DNA from: Phenylobacterium zucineum HLK1
Lineage (GTDB): Bacteria > Pseudomonadota > Alphaproteobacteria > Caulobacterales > Caulobacteraceae
Assembly (NCBI RefSeq): GCF_000017265.1
Contig: NC_011144.1
Location: 186,001 to 250,000 of the forward strand
Reading direction: 5' to 3'
DNA: 64,000 nucleotides
The notes beneath the pieces were generated by a model. It was not told where the DNA came from and searched no databases. It worked only from the letters and a program-made list of their open reading frames with translations. The translations under genes were made by a program, and so were the position numbers. This document shows positions 31,389 through 38,385 of this stretch, piece after piece (within the stretch, counting starts at the first letter, position 1; every line of letters starts with the position of its first letter).

Positions 31389-31493
31389 GCCTTCGCCGGC
31401 CGCGTCCGCCAAGCTTACGCCCACCGTGACTTCCTCCTCCTGGGCAAGGCGAGGGGGACGGGCCACACGCGCCGGGGTGTCCGGGGAGAGGGG
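31389..31493 (+). pseudogene. Duplicated, diverged 3' end of the HTH-repeat gene
   Basis: This stretch matches 30033-30138 nearly without gaps (one single-base indel near the end). It encodes FAGRVRQAYAHRDFLLLGKARGTG against FAARVREAYADRDFFLLGKARGTG in the intact gene (compared here in short parts: AYAHRDFLLLGKARGTG versus AYADRDFFLLGKARGTG). Similarity starts abruptly at 31389 and fades after 31493. The two copies bracket the gene at 30223-31308, so they form imperfect direct repeats around that part of the island. Confidence 0.75.
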
Positions 31494-31570
31494 CGGGGGC
31501 GGCAAGCGCCAGGAACGGAAGTTGGCTCACCTTCGGCTTGTGGACGTTGAGCCGAGCCGGTGAGGCCAAG

Positions 31571-32551
31571 CTAGGCTAGGAATTGCCGGCGATGCAGATT
31601 GATGAGGGGCGCGGCGTTCGTCGCCCGTAGATCGCCAACCTGTTCGTCGTAATCGAAGTCGATAGCCCGCTCGTCAGCAAGGCTCCAGCGGGACCCGACC
31701 TTGGCCACTGCCATCATTCCTTCGGTCTCCGCGGGCATGGAGGTGGCCGTGCGATAGGTCTCGACAGCCGCGCCAATCACACTCAGGCATTCCGTCTCCA
31801 AGCTGGCCAGCGCGTCCCTGGCGGCCTTGTGGACGTACGACGCCCCTTCGACGTATTCCCGTGCAAGCGGTAGCCACGCCACGCGACCTTTGTTGTCGGC
31901 CCGAGCCTCCAGCTCAGCGACAAGGGCCGGGTCAGCCTTGGCCACGTCCCCTATCGACGCTGGCCGCAGCCCGACGGTGTAGGTGGTCCGCATCACTTCC
32001 TTGCCTTCATGGGGAACCCAAGCGTTGCCCTGATTCCAGCCCTTCACAGGAAGAGACAGGTGGAGGACATGATTGCGCATTGCCTCCAGCGCCCTGACGC
32101 CGAGGAATTTGGCGCGCTGTTCTTCGGCAGCGCGTTCAACTGCGGCGATGGCCGAGGCCGGAAATGGCCTGCCGCAGGCCTTGGCCGCTCGCTGCCGCCG
32201 CTTAAGTATCCGCGGCAGATGCTCAGCATACATTTCGCCGCTCGCCAGAAGGTTTACGAGCTGACGATCAGCTTCGCGTCGCCGCCGCTCATAGTCCAGC
32301 CGGGACCGCGGACGCGTGACCATGAAGTCAACAAGCGTGCTTGCGTGGGCCTTCTCCAGGCTCAGGTAGTTCCGGACCAGAACGTCGTAGGCTTCCTCCA
32401 GCTCGATGATGGCCGTCAGGTCATCCGCGCGATGGGCTAGATCCTCGTATTCAGCACGGCTGATCGGATGTGGCATTGTTCCGAACACGCGCGCCGAAAT
32501 GACGTACCCGGACGACGCCCATGTCGGTGCCTCAACCTCATCGTCACTCAT
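31571..32551 (-). CDS. Island protein with HEPN-like RNxxxH motif, unknown
   Basis: 326 residues from ATG 32551; lower GC than neighbours. Mostly helical and charged in the first 200 residues, with arrays such as RLDYERRRREADRQLVNLL and LPRILKRRQRAAKA. At about residue 165 it has LEAMRNHVLHLSLPV, whose R-N-x3-H pattern is like the catalytic RX4-6H motif of HEPN ribonucleases, which often read RN[YHF]xxH. The C-terminal part is unassigned. It is divergent from the DUF4238 gene with 84 bases between. HEPN membership is inferred from this motif only. Confidence 0.6.
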   Translation of the reverse strand: MSDDEVEAPTWASSGYVISARVFGTMPHPISRAEYEDLAHRADDLTAIIELEEAYDVLVRNYLSLEKAHASTLVDFMVTRPRSRLDYERRRREADRQLVNLLASGEMYAEHLPRILKRRQRAAKACGRPFPASAIAAVERAAEEQRAKFLGVRALEAMRNHVLHLSLPVKGWNQGNAWVPHEGKEVMRTTYTVGLRPASIGDVAKADPALVAELEARADNKGRVAWLPLAREYVEGASYVHKAARDALASLETECLSVIGAAVETYRTATSMPAETEGMMAVAKVGSRWSLADERAIDFDYDEQVGDLRATNAAPLINLHRRQFLA

Positions 32552-32635
32552 CCCTCCGGGGCTCCACCAGCTTGAGAAACAGCGTTCCGTCACAATATCC
32601 ACACTTCTCGACAAAGCAGAGCTTCCGGCACCGGC
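32552..32635. promoter_or_regulatory. Shared divergent promoter region
   Basis: 84 bases between the HEPN-like gene and the DUF4238 gene. Rightward, TTGAGA (32572-32577) followed by the A/T-richer CACAATATCCA near 32591-32601 could form a promoter. The back-to-back layout suggests that the two genes are regulated together. Confidence 0.3.
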
Positions 32636-33487
32636 ATGCGCAACCACTATGTCCCGCAGTTCTTGCAGCGCCCATGGACAGGAGCGGACGGCGCCTTGCA
32701 GGTCTTCCGGATGAAAGCCGGGCGCTTCGAAACCTTCCGCCAGGTTCCCAAAGGGAATGGTTACGAGGAGGACATGCTGTCCCTTACCAAGGACACGGTC
32801 GCCGGCATGGACAAGCACGCCATCGAGAAGGTCGTGCTGCAATCCATTGACAACGAAGCCAGCAAGGTTCGCGACAAGCTGGAGGCCGGCCAGTTGACCT
32901 CGCTCACGCTGGAAGAACGCTCCGCGTGGGTGCGCTTCATCATGTCTCTGCAACTGCGCCAGCCGAGCAACGTCCTCTACCTGCGGAACGAGTCCGAGTC
33001 CGTCCTCAGAAAGAACCTCGCGGAGGCGCCAGAGGAATATGAGGCCCTCGCCGGACAGAGCGCGCCAGCGACGCTGGAGGAATGGACCGAGCAGATATTC
33101 CCCGGGGCCATCGAGAACTTCGGCTTGTCCTTCTTTCACGAGTTGCTGAACGATCCCGGCGTCGGCAACAAGCTCCTGCGCCTGCGTTGGTGGGTCTACG
33201 ACTTCAACGCGTGCAGCAACCACCTCCTGCTAGCTGACAACCCGTGCGTATTCGCCGGTGGGATTGACCATCCCAACCTGGCGGTGGTCCTACCGATTTC
33301 ACCGCGCAAGGCCTTCTTGGCCACGCGCGGGGAATTGGGGGCGCGGGCGATCAGGGAAGCGGACCCGAAGGTGCTTGTCGGTCGCCTCAACGACGCCAGC
33401 GTGAAGCAGGCGAAGGAGCGCGTGTTCGCGCGGGATGAGTCGCCCCGACGCTTCATCGAGAACCGGTGGCCCTCTGTCGTAGCCTAG
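32636..33487 (+). CDS. DUF4238 domain protein
   Basis: 283 residues. It begins MRNHYVPQFLQRPWTGADG, the hallmark (HYVPQF.L..F) of DUF4238, a widespread family of unknown biochemical function. Later family-like blocks are WVRFIMSLQLRQPSNV and LLADNPCVFAGG..., followed by VVLPISPRKAFL, where a DxP and LPISP order is typical. No membrane segment or signal peptide. Lower GC than the surrounding chromosome. Divergent from the HEPN-like gene and convergent, with a 1-base gap, with the membrane-anchored gene at 33489. Confidence 0.85.
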   Translation: MRNHYVPQFLQRPWTGADGALQVFRMKAGRFETFRQVPKGNGYEEDMLSLTKDTVAGMDKHAIEKVVLQSIDNEASKVRDKLEAGQLTSLTLEERSAWVRFIMSLQLRQPSNVLYLRNESESVLRKNLAEAPEEYEALAGQSAPATLEEWTEQIFPGAIENFGLSFFHELLNDPGVGNKLLRLRWWVYDFNACSNHLLLADNPCVFAGGIDHPNLAVVLPISPRKAFLATRGELGARAIREADPKVLVGRLNDASVKQAKERVFARDESPRRFIENRWPSVVA

Positions 33488-33488
33488 G

Positions 33489-34112
33489 CTAAGCCGCAGC
33501 CGGCTCCTTCTTGCGGTTCCTGGCCTTTTCCAGCGCGTCGCTGCGCTCGCCCGAGAACAGGAACGCCGCCAGCGGCTTCTCGACTGCAAAATACGCGGAA
33601 TGGGAGCCGACTACATGGGCTGCGCAGCGGATGTTGCCGGGCACACGACCAAGGAGGGGAACGATCCTGCCGAACATCTCGTCCGTCCTGACGGACCTTC
33701 GCTCGTCGCCTCGGAACGGCTCTAAGTCCAGCAACATCGACTTCTGTTCCCCCGGTTCGAGGATGTACGGTGGGCTGTGAGAGTCCCTGCGGGAACCGTT
33801 GGTCTGTATGGCAAATTGATGCCGGGCCCACTTCGGTCCGAGGCGGCGCAGCCACCCTGTTCGCCATCCAATGGACATGACCCGAACGGGGCGTTGGCCA
33901 ATATTGGTCACGGTGACGTTGATGACTTCTTCGGCCATCTCCGGGTGGCCAGGAACAAGCAGGAGGCGCAGCCCAGCAGTCACCGTCACGCGTGCGGCCC
34001 GTTCGGACAGTACGACCCACAGAGATACGATCACCGCCGCTGAGGTCGCGATTGCTCCGGCCACCTGCCCGAGAGCCGCAACCTTCGTCCAAAGGAGTGT
34101 CTCTGGGTCCAT
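33489..34112 (-). CDS. Membrane-anchored island protein, unknown
   Basis: 207 residues from ATG 34112. One N-terminal membrane helix (about residues 12-38, LGQVAGAIATSAAVIVSLWVV) precedes a soluble domain with alternating beta-strand-like stretches (VINVTVTNIGQRPVRVMSIGW and SPPYILEPGEQKSMLLDL), suggesting an immunoglobulin-like sandwich facing the cytoplasm or periplasm. The C-terminus is basic (EKARNRKKEP). No family recognised. Lower GC, last gene of the island. The overlapping +1 open frame (33484-34119) was judged less likely. Confidence 0.6.
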   Translation of the reverse strand: MDPETLLWTKVAALGQVAGAIATSAAVIVSLWVVLSERAARVTVTAGLRLLLVPGHPEMAEEVINVTVTNIGQRPVRVMSIGWRTGWLRRLGPKWARHQFAIQTNGSRRDSHSPPYILEPGEQKSMLLDLEPFRGDERRSVRTDEMFGRIVPLLGRVPGNIRCAAHVVGSHSAYFAVEKPLAAFLFSGERSDALEKARNRKKEPAAA

Positions 34113-34269
34113 GCGTCAATTCTCTCTAATCTCTGACGGACGATATCGCTGTGATAGCGACGGTTGAAGCCGGTGAGCGTCGGAACTGGCGAGTGGCCGA
34201 AGAGCGGGCCTTCCGAAACGCCGAGATGAGGTCAGCAGCGGCCCTTCACCGCCTGACCACCCCCCCCCT

Positions 34270-34308
34270 GGGTCCCCCGGATCAGCCTTTGGCTGACCGT
34301 GGGATGAC
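34270..34308 (+). repeat. 39-bp palindromic repeat, copy R6
   Basis: Same type as R1/R3, core CAGCC-TTT-GGCTG, orientation +. It lies at the downstream end of the low-GC island, between the last island gene and divL. Confidence 0.85.
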
Positions 34309-34379
34309 GGCGGGAGGGGCGGGGCGGGGGGCTGGCGGCGGCGCGTGGGCGCGGCGGGCGGCGGCGGGGCGCAGGCGCC

Positions 34380-36695
34380 CTAGAGCGCCAGTTCGCGTTG
34401 GGCGGTGACGGCTTCGGCGCCTTCGGGGAGGTGGCAGGTGAAGCGGGCGCCGGCGCCGGGCTCGCTTTCGAGGGCGACCCAGCCGCCGTGGAGCTCGGTG
34501 AGCGCCTTGACGAGGGCCAGGCCCAGGCCCGGGCCGCCGCGCTCGCGGCCGATGAACCGGTCGAAGATGTGCGCCTGGACGTGGAAGGGGATGCCGCGGC
34601 CGGTGTCGGAGACCTGGAGCTGGATCTCGCCCAGCGCCTTGCGGGCGGCCAGGGTGATCGTGCCGCCGGCGGGGGTCTGGGTGAGGGCGTTCTCGACCAG
34701 GTGGTCGAGGATCTGGGCCAGCCGCTTGGCGTCGCCGCGGATCAGGCCGATGTCGTCGGGCCGCTCGATGACCAGCGAGACGCGGGCCGCCTCGGCCGGC
34801 TTCAGCCAGCGGCCGGCGACGCCGATCATCAGCTCGGCCACGTTCACGTCGGCGAGGTCGAGGGCCATCTCGTCGGCGTCGATCTGGGCCATGTCGAGCA
34901 CGTCGTCGATCGAGCGGGCGAGCTGGGTGGCGGCCGACTTGACCGACGCGGCGTGGGCGCGGGCGCGCTCGGGCAGCGCGTCGCCGGAATGCTCCAGCAG
35001 CTCGGAGTAGCCGATGATGGTGGTGAGCGGGGTGCGCAGCTCGTACGACACGTTTCCGACGAAGTCGCGCTTCAGCCGCTCGGCCTCGGAGAGGGCGGCC
35101 TCGCGGTCGGCCAGGGCGCTCTCCAGCCGGCGCGCGTCGGTCACGTCGGTGAAGGCGATCAGGGTGGCCCCGTCGGGCAGGGGCCGCGAGCGGTACTCGA
35201 CGATGCGGTCGTCGGAGGTGCGCGCCTCGCCGGTCATCGGCGTGCGGGCGCCGGGGTCGGGATCGCCGACCCGGCCCTTCAGCTCGCGCCAGAAGCCGAG
35301 GTCGTGCAGCTTGGGCACGCAGAGCTGGACCACGGCCTCGAAGTCGGCGGCCTCGAGCTGGTCGTGGCCGATGCCCCAGAAGCGCTCGAAGCTCTCGTTG
35401 TGCAGGCGCAGGCGCCCGTCCGAGCCGAACACGGCGACCGCGTCGGACAGCTTGTCGAGGGTGGCCTGCTGGACCTGGATCAGGGCGTTGTACTGGGCCT
35501 TCAGCTTCAGCTCGCCGGTGATGTCGGCGAAGAGGACCAGCATGCCGCCCATGGGGTGCGGCTGGCGCACCACGCGCAGGGTGCGCCCGTCGGGCAGGCT
35601 CCACAGGTCGTCGGGCTCGGCGCCCAGCTTCTCGTAGCGGTCGAGCTCGGCGGCCTTCCACTTGGCGTAGTCGGCGGTCTCGGGCAGGCGGCGGCGCTGG
35701 CGCAGGCGGTCCAGCACCTCGCCGTGGGTGGGCCGCTCCTCGAGCCAGGCGGGCTCGATGCCCCACAGCTCGGCGAAGGCGGTGTTGTGGAAGATCAGCC
35801 GCTTGCCCTCGCCGAAGATGGCGACGGCGTCGTCGATGCGGTTCAGCGTCTGGTCGTGGGCCTCGATGTTGCGCTTGAGCTGCTCGCGCAGCTCCTCGAC
35901 CTCGGTGACGTCGTCGGTCCAGACGGCGACGCCGCCGCCCTCCAGCGGCTGGGCCACGATGTGGAAGGCGCGGCGGCGGCCGTCGAAGGCGAGCCAGCGG
36001 ACCGCCTCGCGCCGCTGGCCGAGGTTGGCGGCCTCGCTGGCCACGGAATCGGCGCCCCGGTCGAAGGCCGCGCCCCGGCGGGCGGCCTCGTCCAGCGTCT
36101 CGGCGCCCACGGCGCGCAGCCAGGCGGCGTTGACCCAGACGGGCGAGCCGTCGGCGGCCGCGATCCAGGCGGGGCAGGACCGGGTGTGCAGGAAGGCGGC
36201 GAAGCGCGGGGCGGTGGGCAGGCCGGCGTCCTCGCCCAGCATCCCCGACAGCCGCAGCCAGGCCAGGGCGCCGGCGGCCCGGCCCTCGACCGTGACCACG
36301 CCGGCCTCGCCCTGGACCTCGAAGGCGCAGGCCTCGCCCCGCTCGAACAGGGCGCGCAGGCGCCGGGCGTGATCGGGATCGGCGCGCATCAAGGCGTTGA
36401 GCACCGCCTGGGGCTCGCCGGCGGCAAGGCCCAGGGCCTCGGCGCAGACGGCAAGGCTCTCCTCGCCCGAGGCCAGCAGGGCCTGGCCGTCCTCGACCGC
36501 GAGCAGGGCGGAATCGAAGGCCTCGGCCGAGGCCTGGGCCGCCTCGGCGCGGATCTGCATGGACCGGATCTGGGCCGCCAGCGCCTCGAGCCGGGCCTGG
36601 TCGGCCCGGCGCTGGGCCAGGGCCCACAGCACCGCCGAAAGCGCCAGGCACACCGCGCCGGCCGCCGCCGCCAGGATCAGTTGGTCCGCGCTCAT
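34380..36695 (-). CDS. divL: Cell-cycle sensor pseudokinase DivL
   Basis: 771 residues from ATG 36695 (Caulobacter DivL is 769). One N-terminal membrane helix (residues 6-27) precedes several PAS-type domains (about 160-265, 285-395 and 410-520). The HisKA-like dimerisation domain has FVGNVSYELRTPLTTIIGYS, where the phospho-accepting His is Tyr551. A GHKL ATP-binding domain follows with DHLVENALTQT and VSDTGRGIPF. In Caulobacter, DivL is essential and uses this Tyr form; it links DivK phosphorylation state to the CckA-CtrA pathway at the cell poles. The Tyr codon is at 35043-35045. Confidence 0.95.
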   Translation of the reverse strand: MSADQLILAAAAGAVCLALSAVLWALAQRRADQARLEALAAQIRSMQIRAEAAQASAEAFDSALLAVEDGQALLASGEESLAVCAEALGLAAGEPQAVLNALMRADPDHARRLRALFERGEACAFEVQGEAGVVTVEGRAAGALAWLRLSGMLGEDAGLPTAPRFAAFLHTRSCPAWIAAADGSPVWVNAAWLRAVGAETLDEAARRGAAFDRGADSVASEAANLGQRREAVRWLAFDGRRRAFHIVAQPLEGGGVAVWTDDVTEVEELREQLKRNIEAHDQTLNRIDDAVAIFGEGKRLIFHNTAFAELWGIEPAWLEERPTHGEVLDRLRQRRRLPETADYAKWKAAELDRYEKLGAEPDDLWSLPDGRTLRVVRQPHPMGGMLVLFADITGELKLKAQYNALIQVQQATLDKLSDAVAVFGSDGRLRLHNESFERFWGIGHDQLEAADFEAVVQLCVPKLHDLGFWRELKGRVGDPDPGARTPMTGEARTSDDRIVEYRSRPLPDGATLIAFTDVTDARRLESALADREAALSEAERLKRDFVGNVSYELRTPLTTIIGYSELLEHSGDALPERARAHAASVKSAATQLARSIDDVLDMAQIDADEMALDLADVNVAELMIGVAGRWLKPAEAARVSLVIERPDDIGLIRGDAKRLAQILDHLVENALTQTPAGGTITLAARKALGEIQLQVSDTGRGIPFHVQAHIFDRFIGRERGGPGLGLALVKALTELHGGWVALESEPGAGARFTCHLPEGAEAVTAQRELAL

Positions 36696-36816
36696 GGCCT
36701 CCCCGGCCCGAATCACCCGGCCCGAGCTTACGGCATGGAGGGCCGGCTGTGGCGAGCGGGCCTGCCCGAAATGTGGGGGCGCGGGGAGGTGTCGCAGGCG
36801 GCCCGCGGCGTCTAGA

Positions 36817-37374
36817 ATGGCGGCGATGACGATCCTGTACCCCGTGGCGACCAACGCCGAGCAGGCGCTGTCGCGGCCGCTGGGCCGGGCCGCCCGCGAG
36901 AGCGAGGCCCGCCGCCGCGCGGGCGGGGCGGTGGCCTTCACGACCGACCCGGCGGGCCCGGCCTTCCCGACCCGCGAGGCGGCGATTGAGGCCTACGGCG
37001 AGCGGCTGGAGCCGGCCGAGCCCGCCGACCGCTTCTGCCAGCTGACCCAGCAGGTGGCGGCCGAGGCGGGCCGTGCGCCCGCCCCGGTCGAGCCGGCGTT
37101 CGAGGACGGCCGCCGCTGGCCCGCGCCCGGGCCGGCGCCGCGCACCGTCTGGCGGCTGACGGTCTCGTACTGGCGCATCCCCACGGCCGAGCGGCCGCTG
37201 GACCCGCCCCAGGCCCGCCAGGCCCGGCGCGGCAAGCAGGCGCTGGAGCCGCAGACGCTGCAGGCCATCGCCCGCGCCCCGCTGCGCCCCGTCAAGCCGC
37301 AGCAGCCGCTGGACATCGGCCTCTTCGAGGTCCGCCCGCCGGAGGCGCCCCATATCGTGATGCCCGATGAGTGA
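36817..37374 (+). CDS. Conserved-looking orphan, coupled to a zincin gene
   Basis: 185 residues; two close ATGs (36817, 36826) with no strong ribosome-binding site. The protein starts MTILYPVATNAEQALSRPLG and is Pro/Ala/Arg-rich with no signal peptide or membrane helix. A central segment, TVWRLTVSYWRIPTAE, looks like a structured strand pair. Its end overlaps the next gene by 8 bases (ATGAGTGA), which supports translation and coupling. Function unknown. Divergent from divL. Confidence 0.6.
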   Translation: MAAMTILYPVATNAEQALSRPLGRAARESEARRRAGGAVAFTTDPAGPAFPTREAAIEAYGERLEPAEPADRFCQLTQQVAAEAGRAPAPVEPAFEDGRRWPAPGPAPRTVWRLTVSYWRIPTAERPLDPPQARQARRGKQALEPQTLQAIARAPLRPVKPQQPLDIGLFEVRPPEAPHIVMPDE

Positions 37375-37774
37375 CGCCGTCATGGGTCGCGCGCCCTCGC
37401 TGGACGACCTGGCCGAGATCGCCGAGCGGGCGTTCGCCGAGCTGCCCGAGGGCTTCCGCCGGCTGGCGGGCGAGGTGGTGTTCCGGGTGGACGACTTCCC
37501 CGAGCCCGAGGTGCTGGCCGAGCTGGGCATCGAGGACGCCTTCGAGCTGACGGGCCTCTACCAGGGCGTGGACCTCTCGCGCCGCTCGGTGCTGGACGGC
37601 TCGGCGCACCCCAGCCGGGTGTTCCTCTACCGCCGCCCGATCCTGGACGAATGGGCCGAGCGCGGCGACGTGACCCTGGAGGAGCTGGTGACCCACGTCC
37701 TCGTCCACGAGATCGGCCACCACTTCGGCCTCTCGGACGACGACATCGACGCGATCGAGGACGCGGCGGAGTAG
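37367..37774 (+). CDS. Zincin-like metallopeptidase family protein
   Basis: 135 residues. The C-terminal VTHVLVHEIGHHFGLSDDDI carries the HExxHH-type zinc motif plus a downstream Asp, the pattern of the small zincin family COG3824 (metallopeptidase family, minimal catalytic domain). An N-terminal segment, FRVDDFPEPEVLAELG, is family-typical. The substrate is unknown and no secretion signal is present. It overlaps the preceding orphan gene, so the pair may act together. Confidence 0.88.
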   Translation: MSDAVMGRAPSLDDLAEIAERAFAELPEGFRRLAGEVVFRVDDFPEPEVLAELGIEDAFELTGLYQGVDLSRRSVLDGSAHPSRVFLYRRPILDEWAERGDVTLEELVTHVLVHEIGHHFGLSDDDIDAIEDAAE

Positions 37775-37803
37775 TTCCTTATTTGTTCCGCCGCTGCTAG
37801 TCT

Positions 37804-37856
37804 CCTTCTCCCCTTGTGGGAGAAGGTGTCAGCCGCAGGCTGACGGATGAGGGGTC
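37804..37856 (+). repeat. 53-bp repeat, left copy flanking the DUF559 gene
   Basis: Begins CCTTCTCCCCTTGTGGGAGA and ends GGATGAGGGGTC, around the hairpin core GTCAGCC-GCA-GGCTGAC. It is an inverted copy of the element at 38219-38271. It ends 24 bases before the DUF559 start. Confidence 0.85.
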
Positions 37857-37880
37857 GCACCGACCCCGGGGAGCCGAGCG

Positions 37881-38216
37881 GTGACGACGGAGCGGGCGCG
37901 GCGTCTGCGCCGTGAAGCGACGGCCGGCGAGCGCCGCCTCTGGGCGCTGTTGCGGGACCGCCGTCTGCAGGGACTGAAGTTCCGCCGGCAGTTTCCGGTC
38001 GGACCCTATGTGCTGGACTTCGTCTGCCTTCGGCATCGCCTGGCCCTTGAGGCGGACGGGCCTCTGCACGATCCGGAGCGGGACGCTCGGCGCGACGCGT
38101 GGCTGGCGGCTCGGGGATTTCGCGTCATCCGCTTCGCCAATGCCGAGATCACCCGGGATCGAGTGCACGCGGCCGTGATCGCGGCCATTGAGCCAGGTCC
38201 TGGCGGAGAGGTCTGA
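37881..38216 (+). CDS. DUF559 (VSR-like) endonuclease-fold protein
   Basis: 111 residues; DUF559, a PD-(D/E)XK fold related to very-short-patch-repair endonucleases. Visible blocks are RREATAGERRLWALLRDRRL, FRRQFPVGPYVLDFVC (catalytic Asp), LALEADGPLHD and GFRVIRFANAEI. No Vsr zinc site is seen. Its natural role is unknown. The gene is alone and bracketed closely on both sides by inverted copies of a 53-bp repeat, 3 bases from its stop on the right, so gene and repeats form a compact cassette. Confidence 0.88.
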   Translation: MTTERARRLRREATAGERRLWALLRDRRLQGLKFRRQFPVGPYVLDFVCLRHRLALEADGPLHDPERDARRDAWLAARGFRVIRFANAEITRDRVHAAVIAAIEPGPGGEV

Positions 38217-38218
38217 GA

Positions 38219-38271
38219 GACCCCTCATCCGACGCCCTTCGGGCGCCACCTTCTCCCGCAAGGGGAGAAGG
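38219..38271 (-). repeat. 53-bp repeat, right copy flanking the DUF559 gene
   Basis: Reverse complement of the 37804-37856 type: begins GACCCCTCATCC and ends in CCGCAAGGGGAGAAGG. The core is GACGCCC-TTC-GGGCGCC, so both arms of the hairpin differ from the left copy in a compensating way. Confidence 0.85.
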
Positions 38272-38276
38272 ATTAT

Positions 38277-38298
38277 AAAATGACGCCCCCGTCATTTT
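38277..38298. promoter_or_regulatory. Palindrome AAAATGACG-N4-CGTCATTTT
   Basis: Perfect 9-bp arms with a CCCC centre. It contains TGACG-N4-CGTCA (38281-38294), as ahead of the ferredoxin reductase gene. It lies 91 bases ahead of the di-iron protein gene. Its right arm ends in TTTT, so a terminator for the DUF559 gene is the alternative reading, although the stem is A/T-rich and would be weak. Confidence 0.5.
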
Positions 38299-38385
38299 GT
38301 TTGACTGAACGCCGGTCCCGCCGCATGCTTCCGGGAAGACGACGGGGGCATCGTCGCGCGTATTGAGGTGGAGGAGCGAGAAGAC

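Noticed and set aside
31338-31550. A short + strand frame that includes the duplicated gene tail
   Set aside because: Only 105 bases match the HTH-repeat gene, the rest is unrelated and there is no ribosome-binding site; treated as a remnant.
27318-34300. Prophage interpretation of the accessory region
   Set aside because: No capsid, tail, portal, large terminase, lysis or integrase genes are seen; the terminase-like HTH units alone are not enough.
34151-34408. Small + strand frame after the island
   Set aside because: It runs through repeat R6 and into the divL 3' end, with low-complexity Gly/Ala/Arg composition; no start signal.
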